Shown piece by piece: positions 41,434 to 50,156 of a DNA stretch of 64,000 bases. Each line of letters begins with the position of its first letter. The first letter of the stretch is position 1. Position numbers and translations under genes: made by a program. The stretch comes from Deinococcus piscis (lineage in GTDB: Bacteria > Deinococcota > Deinococci > Deinococcales > Deinococcaceae), in the NCBI RefSeq assembly GCF_014653275.1, contig NZ_BNAL01000003.1, forward strand, positions 80,235 through 144,234, in the 5' to 3' direction. The notes beneath the pieces are model-generated. The model saw only the letters and a program-made list of their open reading frames with translations. It did not search any database and was not told the DNA's origin.

Positions 41434-42722
41434 CGGCCGCGCCACACCCCGTACCGGGCGCGGCGGCGCTGGCCGCTTTCGGCGTCTCGGAACGGGCGCT
41501 GGAGCTGCTGGGCCGCCTGACCCGCTTCATGGCCGAGCACATCTACCCCAACGAAGCGGCGTTCCTGGCCGAAGTCGAGACGGGGGACCGCTGGGCGCAC
41601 CTCCACTTGCTGGAAGACCTCAAGCTGCGTGCGCAGGCTGAGGGCCTGTGGAACCTGTTCCTGCCGCCTGCCAGCGATCCGGAAGGCCGCTTTGGCGCGG
41701 GACTGTCTAACCTGGACTACGCCCCACTGGCCGAGCAGATGGGCCGGGTCTGGTGGGCCCCGGAGGTGTTCAACTGCTCGGCGCCCGACACCGGCAATAT
41801 GGAAGTGCTGGCCCGCTACGGCAGCCCCGAGCAGCAGGAGCGCTGGCTGGAGCCGCTGCTGCGGGGCGAGATTCGCTCCGGTTTTTGCATGACCGAGCCG
41901 GACGTGGCGAGCAGTGACGCCACCAACATCCAGGCCAGCATTCGGCGCGACGGGGACAGCTACGTGGTGAGTGGCCGCAAGTGGTGGACCAGCGGCGCGG
42001 GCGACCCCCGCTGCCAGGTGGCGATTTTTATGGGTCAGACCGACCCCGCCGCCGAGCGCTGGCGGCAGCAGAGCATGATTCTGGTGCCGCTGGACGCGCC
42101 AGGCGTGACCCGCGAGCGCATGCTGAGCGTGTTCGGCTACGACGACGCCCCGCACGGGCACGCCGAGCTCAGCTTTCAGGAGGTGCGCGTGCCCGCCAGC
42201 CACCTGATTCTGGGCGAGGGCCGAGGTTTTGAAATCGCGCAGGGACGGCTGGGGCCGGGACGCATTCATCACTGTATGCGCCTGATTGGTCAGGCCGAGC
42301 GTGCCCTGGAGCTGATGGTGGCCCGCGCCGCTGCCCGCACCGCTTTTGGCAAGCCGCTGGCCGCGCACCAGCACACCCGTGAGCTGATTGCTGGGAGCCG
42401 CATGGAGATTGACCAGGCCCGGCTGCTGACCTTGCAGGCCGCCCAGATGATGGACACGGTGGGCAACAAGGCGGCGCGCAGCGAGATTGCCGCCATCAAG
42501 GTGGTCGCTCCCAATATGGCCCTGCGGGTGATTGACCGGGCCATTCAGGTGTATGGAGGCGCGGGAGTCTCGCAGGACACCCCGCTGGCGCAAATGTACG
42601 CGCACGCCCGCACCCTGCGCCTGGCCGACGGCCCCGACATCGTACACACCGAAACGGTTGCCAAGGCCGAGCTGGCCCGCCAGGGCATCGACCTGCGGGC
42701 GGCCCGTGGGGGAGAAGCGTGA
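41430..42722 (+). CDS. acyl-CoA dehydrogenase
   Basis: 430 aa FAD enzyme. [59 protein letters not shown] and [20 protein letters not shown] with the late [14 protein letters not shown] match the ACAD10/11-like group rather than short-chain types. GTG start and GTGA overlap with genes on both sides. Pairing with a kinase-like neighbour is typical of this ACAD group. Confidence 0.93.
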   Translation: MTAAPHPVPGAAALAAFGVSERALELLGRLTRFMAEHIYPNEAAFLAEVETGDRWAHLHLLEDLKLRAQAEGLWNLFLPPASDPEGRFGAGLSNLDYAPLAEQMGRVWWAPEVFNCSAPDTGNMEVLARYGSPEQQERWLEPLLRGEIRSGFCMTEPDVASSDATNIQASIRRDGDSYVVSGRKWWTSGAGDPRCQVAIFMGQTDPAAERWRQQSMILVPLDAPGVTRERMLSVFGYDDAPHGHAELSFQEVRVPASHLILGEGRGFEIAQGRLGPGRIHHCMRLIGQAERALELMVARAAARTAFGKPLAAHQHTRELIAGSRMEIDQARLLTLQAAQMMDTVGNKAARSEIAAIKVVAPNMALRVIDRAIQVYGGAGVSQDTPLAQMYAHARTLRLADGPDIVHTETVAKAELARQGIDLRAARGGEA

Positions 42723-43786
42723 GCGGGGCAGGGCGGCCCCAGGCCGAGACCGTCCCCGTGCGCCCCGGCGAGGAGCTGCCGCTGGAGCGCTTGCGGGAGC
42801 TGCTGGGCGACTTGCCTGGGGACTGGACTGCACTGGAAGCTCGGCAGTTTCCGGGAGGATATTCCAACCTCACCTATCTGCTGCGGGCGGGCGAGCAGGC
42901 TTACGTGCTGCGCCGCGCCCCACGCGGCCAGGTGGCCCCCGGTGCCCACGACATGGCCCGCGAATACCGCCTGCTGAAGCGGGTGGCCCCGGTGCTGCCC
43001 GCTGCGCCACGCCCGCTGCGGCTGATAGAAGACTCCCAGGTGCTGGGCGCGCCCTTTTATGTGATGGAGCGCCGGGAAGGGATGGTGATGCGCTCGGCCC
43101 TACCGCCTGAATACGCGGACCTGCCGGACGCTCCCGCACGGATGACTGGGGCGCTGGTAGATACCCTGGTCCGCTTGCAGGCGGTGGACCTGGCGGCGGC
43201 GGGCTTGAGCGACTTGGGCCAGCCTGAAGGCTTTAATCGCCGTCAGATCGAGGGCTGGGCGGGTCGCTGGCGGCGGGCCCGCGAAGCGCTGCCCCCCGGA
43301 GCCCTGGCCCCTGCCGGGGAGCTGGGCGACGAACGCCTGATGGCCTGGCTGCTGGAGCACCAGCCAGCCGAGTCGGCGCACACGCTGGTCCACAACGACT
43401 TCAAGCTGGACAATCTGATGCTGCACCCGCACGACCCAGGCCGGGTCACGGCGCTGCTGGACTGGGAAATGACCACCCTGGGCGACCCGCTGGCCGACCT
43501 GGGGTTGCTGCTCACCTACTGGACCCTGCCCGGCGCTCAGGCCGAGCAGCCTGGCTTTCCGGACCGGGACGAATTGGTGGGCCTATATGCCCAGCGCAGC
43601 GGGCGCGACGTGAGCGGGCTGCTGTGGTATGAGCTCCTCGGCGACTTCAAGCTGGCCGTGATTGCCCTGCAAATTTTTGTGCGCTATCAGCGAGGGCAGA
43701 CCCGTGACCCCCGCTTCGCTGCCCTGGGCGAGCAGGCATCGTTCCTGATTCGCCGGGCGCTGGCCCGCACTCACCCGCTGGCGTAG
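42719..43786 (+). CDS. APH-like phosphotransferase of the ACAD10 group
   Basis: 355 aa. [23 protein letters not shown] (nucleotide loop), catalytic loop [14 protein letters not shown] and metal loop [17 protein letters not shown]. It resembles the kinase domain fused to acyl-CoA dehydrogenase in ACAD10/11, which phosphorylates 4-hydroxyacyl-CoA before dehydration-like steps in some systems; here the domains are separate adjacent genes. GTG 42719 overlaps the upstream stop. Drug resistance is less likely than a catabolic role. Confidence 0.87.
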   Translation: MSGAGRPQAETVPVRPGEELPLERLRELLGDLPGDWTALEARQFPGGYSNLTYLLRAGEQAYVLRRAPRGQVAPGAHDMAREYRLLKRVAPVLPAAPRPLRLIEDSQVLGAPFYVMERREGMVMRSALPPEYADLPDAPARMTGALVDTLVRLQAVDLAAAGLSDLGQPEGFNRRQIEGWAGRWRRAREALPPGALAPAGELGDERLMAWLLEHQPAESAHTLVHNDFKLDNLMLHPHDPGRVTALLDWEMTTLGDPLADLGLLLTYWTLPGAQAEQPGFPDRDELVGLYAQRSGRDVSGLLWYELLGDFKLAVIALQIFVRYQRGQTRDPRFAALGEQASFLIRRALARTHPLA

Positions 43787-43827
43787 CACTGCCCGGCCAT
43801 ATGGTGCCAGGGGATATGGTGAGGGAG

Positions 43828-44136
43828 ATGGACCCCGCTCCCCTGCATCTGCCCCGCCTCGCCGCTGCCACGCCAGACACCTGGGTCACGCTGCCCGCTG
43901 GGGGGCTGCCATTTGTGCAGAGGGCGCTGCACCTGACCCGCCGCTTGCCAGCGCAGACTGCGCACCCGGCGGGCGAGTGGTTGCTGTGCCTAACCGGTGA
44001 CGTGGTGGTGGACTTGCCGGCAGGGCAGTGGGCGCGGCTGCGGGCCGGCGAAACCCTGCATTTGCCTCCGGCGGTGACTTGGCAGGCCCTACCCGCACAG
44101 GCAGAAGCGGTGCTCCTGCGCACCACCCCGGCCTGA
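43828..44136 (+). CDS. small cupin-like protein
   Basis: 102 aa from ATG 43828. GEWLLCLTGDVVVDLPAGQWARLRAGETLHLPP reads as a cupin barrel, but the usual His/Glu metal ligands are largely missing, so it may be non-catalytic. TATGGT (43815-43820) ends 7 nt before the ATG, and GAGGGAG could alternatively act as SD. Earlier ATGs at 43801 and 43816 are possible. Confidence 0.6.
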   Translation: MDPAPLHLPRLAAATPDTWVTLPAGGLPFVQRALHLTRRLPAQTAHPAGEWLLCLTGDVVVDLPAGQWARLRAGETLHLPPAVTWQALPAQAEAVLLRTTPA

Positions 44137-44228
44137 GCGGGCTTCTGCATCCTTTAACCAACCTGAAGGCATCCCGCGATGGCTGCATATGCCACAGAAT
44201 TGTCAGGTCTGCGCCCGGATAATGCCGC

Positions 44229-44339
44229 ATGACTCTGATCCTGCTGTCCGTGACTGCCGTTCTCGCTGCTGTGGCCGTGCAGCAGGTCGCCCGCCCAGCT
44301 TCCCGACCTGTCCCGGTGCGAGTGCGTTCCCGCCGCTGA
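44229..44339 (+). CDS. 36-aa putative membrane peptide (short ORF)
   Basis: Starts MTLILLSVTAVLAAVAVQQV and ends with an Arg-rich tail (RVRSRR): one hydrophobic helix then positive charges. GATAAT (44218-44223) ends 5 nt before the ATG, compatible with leaderless expression, and an intrinsic terminator follows. It fills an otherwise gene-free 314-nt gap (44137-44450). No homologue recognised. Confidence 0.4.
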   Translation: MTLILLSVTAVLAAVAVQQVARPASRPVPVRVRSRR

Positions 44340-44362
44340 AGCCGCGCTTCCCAGTCTTTTGG

Positions 44363-44382
44363 CCGCCTACGGGCGGTTTTTT
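44363..44382 (+). terminator. intrinsic terminator upstream of mqnC
   Basis: CCGCC/GGCGG stem (44363-44367 with 44372-44376) followed by six T. Confidence 0.8.
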
Positions 44383-44450
44383 GGTGACGTGTGGTGGAGC
44401 GCTGCCCTGCGGCCCTTTTGTCCGCTGGCGGCGGTGCTACAGTGGCCCAC

Positions 44451-45629
44451 ATGACGGCTGAGGTCCTGCAAAAAGCCGCTATGGGCGAACGCCTGAGCGC
44501 GGAAGAAATCGAGTCGCTGTATCACTTGCCGGTGCCGCAGGTGGCGGCGGTGGCGCACGGCCTGCGAATGAAGCGCTGCGACCCTCAGGTGGTCAGCTTC
44601 CTGATTGACCGCAACATCAACTACACCAATATCTGCCGGGTGGGCTGCAACTTCTGCGCCTTTTACCGCACCCGCCGCCAGAGCGACGCCTACACACTGG
44701 ACTACGAAGACATCAGCGCCAAAATCCGCGAGCTGGAAGCCGTAGGCGGCACCCGCATCCTGATGCAGGGCGGCGTGAATCCGGAGCTGCCGCTGGAGTA
44801 TTACACCGGGCTGCTGCGGCACATCAAAGCGCACCACCCTACCATCCGCATTGACGCGTTCAGCCCCGAAGAGGTGCTGTTTTTCGAGCAGACCTTCGGC
44901 CTGACGCTGGATGAGCTGCTTGACACCCTGATTGATGCGGGTCTGGACGGTCTGCCCGGCGCGGGCGGCGAGATTCTGGTTGATGAAGTGCGTGCGAAAG
45001 CGGCCCCGGCCCGCATCAAGTCGCACGACTGGTTCCGCATTCTGGACGCGGCGCAGCGCAAGGGACTCTATACCATCAGCACCATGGTGTTCGGCTTTGG
45101 GGAAACCTACCGCCAGCGGGCCGACCACCTGGTGGCGATTCGTGACCAGCAGGACCGGGCGCTGCGTGAGCACGGCAACGGCTTTTCGGGCTTTGCGATG
45201 TGGTCGCTGCAAACCGAGAATACCCGCCTGCACGGCAAGGCCCCCGGAGCCACCGCGCACGAATACCTGCAAAATCTTGCCATTTCGCGCCTGGCGCTGG
45301 ACAACCAGCCCAACATTCAGGCGTCATGGCCGGCACAGGGGTTCAAGGTGGCGCAGGCCGCGCTCTACTACGGAGCCAACGACATGGGCAGCACCATGCT
45401 CGAAGAGAACGTGGTGAGCGCCGCTGGCGGTCATGACCGGCACTCGGCCACCGTGCGCGAACTGATCCGCATCATTGACGACGCGGGCTTTACGCCGGCC
45501 ATCCGCAACAGCCGCTTCCAGATTATTGAGTATCCGGATGTGGCGACTTTTCTGGGCCGCAGCGCCGAAAATATCGAAGGCGAGCGTGCTGTAGGAGCCG
45601 GAGCCTCGCCTGCTTCTGCTCCAGCCTGA
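44451..45629 (+). CDS. mqnC: cyclic dehypoxanthinyl futalosine synthase MqnC
   Basis: 392 aa radical SAM enzyme that cyclises dehypoxanthine futalosine. The CxxxCxxC site is in TNICRVGCNFCAFYRTRRQS; TRILMQGGVNPELPLEYY, LPGAGGEILVDEVR and STMVFGFGETYRQRADHL are specific to MqnC. ATG 44451 follows TACAGT (44438-44443) by 7 nt. With mqnE and mqnA in the window, it shows the futalosine route; mqnB and mqnD are not here. Confidence 0.94.
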   Translation: MTAEVLQKAAMGERLSAEEIESLYHLPVPQVAAVAHGLRMKRCDPQVVSFLIDRNINYTNICRVGCNFCAFYRTRRQSDAYTLDYEDISAKIRELEAVGGTRILMQGGVNPELPLEYYTGLLRHIKAHHPTIRIDAFSPEEVLFFEQTFGLTLDELLDTLIDAGLDGLPGAGGEILVDEVRAKAAPARIKSHDWFRILDAAQRKGLYTISTMVFGFGETYRQRADHLVAIRDQQDRALREHGNGFSGFAMWSLQTENTRLHGKAPGATAHEYLQNLAISRLALDNQPNIQASWPAQGFKVAQAALYYGANDMGSTMLEENVVSAAGGHDRHSATVRELIRIIDDAGFTPAIRNSRFQIIEYPDVATFLGRSAENIEGERAVGAGASPASAPA

Positions 45630-45690
45630 GCCGGACCCTGGCCCGGTTGCCGTGGCAGCGCCCGCAGAGAAGCGCTAGGGCCAAGCTGGT

Positions 45691-45736
45691 GAAGTTGCCC
45701 GTCAGAGCCTGACAGCGGTGCTTTGCGGGCAACTTC
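45691..45736. repeat. perfect 11-bp inverted repeat between mqnC and the next gene
   Basis: GAAGTTGCCCG (45691-45701) and CGGGCAACTTC (45726-45736) with a 24-nt loop and no T-run. It could be a structured 3' end of the mqnC mRNA or a dispersed repeat. Confidence 0.6.
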
Positions 45737-45830
45737 ATCTGGTGATGGCACGCCGGATATTGCCGCAGGGCATTTCATGTCGCGCGCCGGGTATCTCAGA
45801 GTCCAGGGTGGCCTTCCGCACGAGACCCGC

Positions 45831-45884
45831 CCACCCGCACTACACCTGTCCACCCGCACTACACCTGTCCACCCGCACTACACT
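45831..45884 (+). repeat. 19-bp tandem promoter repeat
   Basis: CCACCCGCACTACACCTGT occurs at 45831-45849 and 45850-45868; a third copy (45869-45884) ends in TACACT rather than TACACC. That TACACT is the likely -10 of the next gene, 7 nt before its GTG. Each unit therefore carries a -10-like box. Confidence 0.9.
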
Positions 45885-45891
45885 TGGAAGC

Positions 45892-46761
45892 GTGAAAGTT
45901 GCTTTGCTGACCACCCCGCAGGCCCGTTACGCTGACTACTGGCGAGCCTTTCTGAGCGAGCTGGACCTAGAACCTGCCCGGCCACGCGCTCCTTATGACA
46001 CCTGGCTGGAAGCGGGCCGGGGCAGCTTGCCCGGTGAGCCGCTGCTGGTGCAGCTGGCTCTGGGTGAGATTCTCAGTCTGGGCACTCAGGTTGACGCGGT
46101 CTTGGTGCCCGCCGGGCTGCCGGTGCATGACGATGCCTGGAGCGGCGCTTTTGCCGAATTGCTGCCTCAGCGCATTGCTGGTTTGCCTCCCCTGGTGGCT
46201 GTGCCCGACGAGCCCCAGGCCCTTGCAGCGGCGGCGGCAGACTTGGGACAGCGCTTGGTGGGCAACGCCGCCCTGGTGCGCCGCGCCCTGGAGCAAGTGC
46301 AGCCGCTGGGCCAGCCGGAGCGCCGTGAAGAGTGGCCGGCGCTGCAACGCGCTTCGCAGGTTAGCGTGGGTGTGATTGGCCCCCGCAGCCTGCTGGCCCA
46401 CCCGGAGCTGAGTGCGGGGCTGTGGCAGGCGCTCAGCCGCTACAGCCTGTTTCCGGTGCCCGCCCATACGCTGCCCACTTCGCAGGTCTCGGACCGGGGC
46501 GAGCGCCTGAGCGACCCGCGTGCTCAGGCCGGTGACCGCTGGTTGTACGGCGCAGCGCGGCTGCTAGAAGGCAAGGGGGCCGTGCAGGGGCTGGTGCTGG
46601 TGGCCCCCATGCAGGACGCAGGCCTCCAGGCGGCACTGGAGCGGGTGGCCGCTGAACTGCACAAGCCCACGCTGCTGCTGACCCTGGACGCAGGCCAAAC
46701 CGAGTGGCCTGAGCTGGCCGGGTTCGCCGCTCGGCTGGGTGCAGGGACCGGAGCCGAGTAA
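45892..46761 (+). CDS. hypothetical protein, unknown function
   Basis: 289 aa from GTG 45892. Begins KVALLTTPQARYADYWRAFL and has a Rossmann-like feel (VDAVLVPAGLPVHDD, VSVGVIGPRSLLAHPE, KPTLLLTLDAGQTEW). Two alpha/beta halves may be present. A distant likeness to 2-hydroxyacyl-CoA dehydratase-type subunits was considered, but no cysteine cluster supports it. Expression from TACACT at 45879-45884, inside 19-bp repeats. Confidence 0.65.
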   Translation: MKVALLTTPQARYADYWRAFLSELDLEPARPRAPYDTWLEAGRGSLPGEPLLVQLALGEILSLGTQVDAVLVPAGLPVHDDAWSGAFAELLPQRIAGLPPLVAVPDEPQALAAAAADLGQRLVGNAALVRRALEQVQPLGQPERREEWPALQRASQVSVGVIGPRSLLAHPELSAGLWQALSRYSLFPVPAHTLPTSQVSDRGERLSDPRAQAGDRWLYGAARLLEGKGAVQGLVLVAPMQDAGLQAALERVAAELHKPTLLLTLDAGQTEWPELAGFAARLGAGTGAE

Positions 46762-46823
46762 CCTCAAAAAGACCTCCCCCAGTTCGCAGGCTGGGAGAGA
46801 AGAGAGGGCTGCGCTTTATGGCC

Positions 46824-47390
46824 TTAGCGCGAAACGCTGATGTTCATTTTGGCGGCGCGCAGGGCAGGAGCGCGGTGCAGCGCCTTGTTGGCGTACAGCA
46901 AGCGGCCCTGACGGTCATACACTTTGGCGCGCACGGCGTAGATGCTCTGGGGGTTCAGGCGGTGAGCGCTGTACTGGAGGCTGTAGGGCGTAGAGAGTTT
47001 GGTGGCTGCGAAGCTCACCTTGAGGTAGGTGGAACGGTGCGCGAGGTTGGGGGCTAGTTCCTCAATAGAGACGACCACTTTGCTGCCTGCTGGCAGGCGC
47101 ATATCGCTGGGAGCCACCACGCGGCCCTGGAGGTGACGCCAGCCGCTGGGCAGGTCGCTGGGGGCTGTCATGGCCGTGGCCTGGGCGCTGCTGGTGGTAG
47201 GAGTGCGTGCTGGTGCAGGTGTACGCACTGGAGCCGGACGGGTCACTGGCGCGGGGGTGGCCGCAGGCGTCCGGGCCGGTGTCACGTTGCGTACGTCGCT
47301 GGGGCGGGTAATGGTGACATTGCCGATGGTGGTCTGTGCGGCGGCGACGCCGGTCAGAAGGGCGGCCAACAGGGTGAGCTTCACTTTCAT
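46824..47390 (-). CDS. secreted YbaY/YscW-like domain protein
   Basis: 188 aa. Signal peptide (KVKLTLLAALLTGVAAAQ), then TTIGNVTITRPS, a Thr/Ala/Pro linker of about 50 residues, and a C-terminal domain with LPSGWRHLQGRVV, LPAGSKVVVSIEE and YAVRAKVYDRQGRLLYAN that resembles the YbaY/YscW secretion-pilot-like fold. No lipobox. ATG 47390 chosen because TATGGT (47398-47403) ends 7 nt before it. Paralogous to the next gene. Confidence 0.72.
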   Translation of the reverse strand: MKVKLTLLAALLTGVAAAQTTIGNVTITRPSDVRNVTPARTPAATPAPVTRPAPVRTPAPARTPTTSSAQATAMTAPSDLPSGWRHLQGRVVAPSDMRLPAGSKVVVSIEELAPNLAHRSTYLKVSFAATKLSTPYSLQYSAHRLNPQSIYAVRAKVYDRQGRLLYANKALHRAPALRAAKMNISVSR

Positions 47391-47470
47391 GCCTTTTACC
47401 ATAGTGATTTCGCAGCGCCGAGAAGTGTGCTTCCTCTTGCCATTCTCTGTAGGTCTGGGCCTGAATGACC

Positions 47471-47503
47471 AACCGCCGTCCGGCCCAATGGCTGACGGCG
47501 GTT
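47471..47503 (-). terminator. hairpin between the two YbaY-like genes
   Basis: ACCGCCGTC/GACGGCGGT, a perfect 9-bp stem (47472-47480 with 47494-47502). There is no T-run on the minus strand, so termination would be weak. Confidence 0.5.
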
Positions 47504-47525
47504 GGTTGTTGAACGGGGCCTCTGG

Positions 47526-48497
47526 TTAGAAGCGCATATCAATCTTGAGCTTGGCAGCCACGTCGCGGGGCAGCGGCTGGCGGGCGTCGGACATATACAG
47601 CATCTCGCCGTCCGCGCTAAAGACCTTGGCCTGAATCACGTAGTCGTATTTGGCGGTGTTCATGCGGGCCGGGTTGTAGTTGATGTAGTACTCGGTGGGC
47701 AGCACCTGAGCGCCGAAATCCACCAGCAGGTGCGGGATGTGCTGGCCAGTGGTGCGGTTCACGGCCTCAATCGCCACCTGCACTTTGCTGCCAGCGGGCA
47801 GGGTGACAGCTTTGGAGCCGAAGATATCGCCGCTGAGATGACGCCAGCCAGCGGGCAGGTTGCTGGGGGCGGCAGTAGGCGCAGCCTGGGCCACGGCGCT
47901 GGTCACGGGTTTGGCTGGAGTGGCGGGCTTGGCGGTAGTGCTCGTGGCAGCTGGTTTGGCTGGCGCAGCCTGCGCGGGAGTTGCGGGCGCTGCTGCAGGC
48001 TTAGGTGCAGCGGGCGCAGCCTGTGCCGGGGCGGGTTTAGGCGCGGGGACAGGAGCAGGCTTAGGCGCAGGCTGAGGAGCCGGGGTGGTTGTAGCAGCGC
48101 TCGCGGCAGGGCGGGGCGTGGCCGGCGTGCTGGCCGCGCTGGTGCTGGTAACGGAGCTGGTGCTGTTGGCCGAGCTGGGCGGCGTCACGGTGCGGACAGG
48201 GGGCACGGCAGGCTGAAGCGGCTGCGCTGGAGCTACCTGTTCCTGTACGGGAACTTGCTGGGCAGGGGCCTGCGGCGGCTGGGGCACTGTGATCGGCTCC
48301 ACTGTGGTTTGCGTGGCGGTGCTGGTCGGCACGGGGGCCACTTGCTCGACCTGTTCGGTGGCGGCCTGGCTCGCTGCCGGAGCAGTCACGGGCTTGGTCA
48401 GCGTGACCTCGCCAATAGTGGTGGTAGAAGTCGCGGTGGTCTGCGCCCAGGCAGCACCGGCCATCATGGTGGTTAAGAGAGCAATCTGACGGTTCAT
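47526..48497 (-). CDS. secreted YbaY/YscW-like protein with expanded Ala/Pro linker
   Basis: 323 aa. Signal peptide, then TTIGEVTLTKP, about 180 residues of Ala/Pro/Thr/Lys low-complexity linker (PAPKPAPVPAPKPAP and similar), then the same C-terminal domain as the gene downstream: LPAGWRHLSGDIFG, LPAGSKVQVAIEAV, YDYVIQAKVFSADGEMLY. The linker could span a periplasm or cell wall. ATG 48497 follows TAAAGT (48505-48510) by 7 nt. Confidence 0.75.
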   Translation of the reverse strand: MNRQIALLTTMMAGAAWAQTTATSTTTIGEVTLTKPVTAPAASQAATEQVEQVAPVPTSTATQTTVEPITVPQPPQAPAQQVPVQEQVAPAQPLQPAVPPVRTVTPPSSANSTSSVTSTSAASTPATPRPAASAATTTPAPQPAPKPAPVPAPKPAPAQAAPAAPKPAAAPATPAQAAPAKPAATSTTAKPATPAKPVTSAVAQAAPTAAPSNLPAGWRHLSGDIFGSKAVTLPAGSKVQVAIEAVNRTTGQHIPHLLVDFGAQVLPTEYYINYNPARMNTAKYDYVIQAKVFSADGEMLYMSDARQPLPRDVAAKLKIDMRF

Positions 48498-48673
48498 GAC
48501 CTTTACTTTAGGAAAGTCTCTGGCTCTGAAATAGTACCCTTGCCGCAGTATTAAGATGCACTTAGAGAAGTTTCATCCCGCGAAAGCTCAGAGGATATGT
48601 TGGCGACGCGAAGAAGCCACCCTTTTGAGGATTGAGGACTCATCTGCTCCGCCTTTCCCGTAAGCTGGGCAGC

Positions 48674-49276
48674 ATGGCTTCCCCGCTTCCCCATCACCGC
48701 GACGCTCTCACGCAGCTCAGCTGTGACCCGGTGATGGCCGCGCTGATTCGCGACTATGGCGATTTGCCGGTGCTCACGCCGGTCACCGACCCCTTCGCCC
48801 GACTGATTCGCTCGGTGGTGGGCCAGCAGCTGAGTGTCAAAGCGGCCCGCAGTATCTATGCGCGGCTGGAAGAACGGCTGGGTGAGGTGAATGCCGCCAA
48901 CCTGCTCGCTGCTAGCCCCGATGACCTGCGTGCGCTGGGGCTGTCGTGGGCCAAGGTGGCGTCCGTGCAGGACATTGCGCGGGCCGCGGCTGAGGGGCAA
49001 GTGGATTTTGCCGGACTGGCCGCCCACAGTGACGAACAGCTGCTGGCCGAGCTGCTGCCGCTGCGTGGCGTGGGCCGCTGGACCGCCGAGATGTTCATGA
49101 TGTTTGCGCTGGCGCACCCGGACGTGTTCAGCTTTGGCGACCTGGCACTGCGTAAGGGCCTGGAGCGCCACTACCCAGGGCAGGACCACGCGGCCGTGGT
49201 GCAGGGCTGGTCGCCCTACCGCACCCTGGCCGCCCGCTATCTCTGGGCCGACCAGAACGCCAATCCGGGCATCTGA
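48674..49276 (+). CDS. alkA: DNA-3-methyladenine glycosylase (HhH-GPD, AlkA-like)
   Basis: 200 aa base-excision enzyme. DPFARLIRSVVGQQLSVKAA, helix-hairpin-helix LLPLRGVGRWTAEMFMMFAL and catalytic Asp in DVFSFGDLALRKGL. It lacks the N-terminal AlkA barrel, giving the compact form typical of Deinococcus-type enzymes. ATG 48674 follows TAAGCT (48661-48666) by 7 nt. Relevant to radiation and alkylation repair in this lineage. Confidence 0.88.
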   Translation: MASPLPHHRDALTQLSCDPVMAALIRDYGDLPVLTPVTDPFARLIRSVVGQQLSVKAARSIYARLEERLGEVNAANLLAASPDDLRALGLSWAKVASVQDIARAAAEGQVDFAGLAAHSDEQLLAELLPLRGVGRWTAEMFMMFALAHPDVFSFGDLALRKGLERHYPGQDHAAVVQGWSPYRTLAARYLWADQNANPGI

Positions 49277-49297
49277 GCCGCCGTTAGACTGTCTCCT

Positions 49298-50080
49298 ATG
49301 CCCGATACCGCTGGCCCACAGGTTCCGCCCGCTTTCAGCCGCATCCTGCCTGTCGCCCGCTGGGAGCCGGTCACCCTGGGCGAGTCGGGGGCCGAAGTCT
49401 GGCGTTCCACCCGCCATATCCTCAAGATTCAGCCGCACCGTCACCCAGCGGCCACCTCGCTGGCCGACGAGCGCGAGCGGCTGCGCTGGCTGGCGGGGCG
49501 CGTGCCGGTGCCGACGGTGCTGGGCTACGTGACCGACAGTGCCCAGGAGTATCTGGCGATGGAACGTGTGCCCGGGATTCCCATGAGCCACCCGGACGCC
49601 ACGCTGCATGCGGGGCGCATGGCGGACTTGCTGGCGCGGGCGCTGCGGGGACTGCACAGTCTGCCTGCCCGTGACTGCCCCTTTACCATGACCCTGCCGG
49701 TCAGCTTGCGGCTGGCCCGTGAGCGCGTCGAAGCCGGACTGGTGGATGAAAGCGACTTTGACCCCCAGCGCCAGGGACAGACAGCGGTAGACGTGCTGGT
49801 CTGGCTGGTGAACCACCGCCCCCAGACCGAGGACATCGTGGTCACGCACGGCGACGCCTGCTTGCCCAATTTTATCGTGCAGGGCGAGTTCGTGGAGGGC
49901 CTGATTGACGTGGGCCGCGCTGGCCTGGCTGACCGCCACACCGACCTGGCGCTGGCGGTGCGCTCCATCCGCCGCAACCTGGGCAGCAAGTGGGTAGACC
50001 CTTTTCTGGACACCTATGGCCGCGAACTGGTGGATGACACCAAGCTGGACTATTACGCTGCGCTGGACGACCTGGCCTAA
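49298..50080 (+). CDS. APH(3')-like aminoglycoside phosphotransferase
   Basis: 260 aa. The Brenner-type motif [14 protein letters not shown] (catalytic Asp near residue 186) and the metal loop [22 protein letters not shown] match the APH(3') class much better than generic kinases; the N-terminal [10 protein letters not shown] lysine would bind ATP. ATG follows TAGACT (49285-49290) by 7 nt. Chromosomal, flanked by housekeeping genes and without mobile elements, so a native enzyme seems more likely than an imported resistance gene. Actual drug substrate unknown. Confidence 0.85.
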   Translation: MPDTAGPQVPPAFSRILPVARWEPVTLGESGAEVWRSTRHILKIQPHRHPAATSLADERERLRWLAGRVPVPTVLGYVTDSAQEYLAMERVPGIPMSHPDATLHAGRMADLLARALRGLHSLPARDCPFTMTLPVSLRLARERVEAGLVDESDFDPQRQGQTAVDVLVWLVNHRPQTEDIVVTHGDACLPNFIVQGEFVEGLIDVGRAGLADRHTDLALAVRSIRRNLGSKWVDPFLDTYGRELVDDTKLDYYAALDDLA

Positions 50081-50090
50081 GTGGTAAACG

Positions 50091-50140
50091 AAGGAGAAAG
50101 CAGCAAGCCACGATATTTGTGGCCTGCTGCTTTTCTCCTT
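50091..50140. terminator. long bidirectional terminator
   Basis: A stem of roughly 20 bp pairs 50091-50111 with 50119-50140 (one or two mismatches), lying between the convergent APH(3')-like and M16 peptidase genes, with T-rich ends on each strand. Confidence 0.85.
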
Positions 50141-50156
50141 TCAGTCTACGGGACCT

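Noticed and set aside
42719..43786. Aminoglycoside resistance gene
   Set aside because: The APH-like motifs here are of the ACAD10 kinase type and the gene is co-translated with an acyl-CoA dehydrogenase.
45831..45884. CRISPR array
   Set aside because: The repeats are directly contiguous without spacers and end in a promoter; no cas gene is present.
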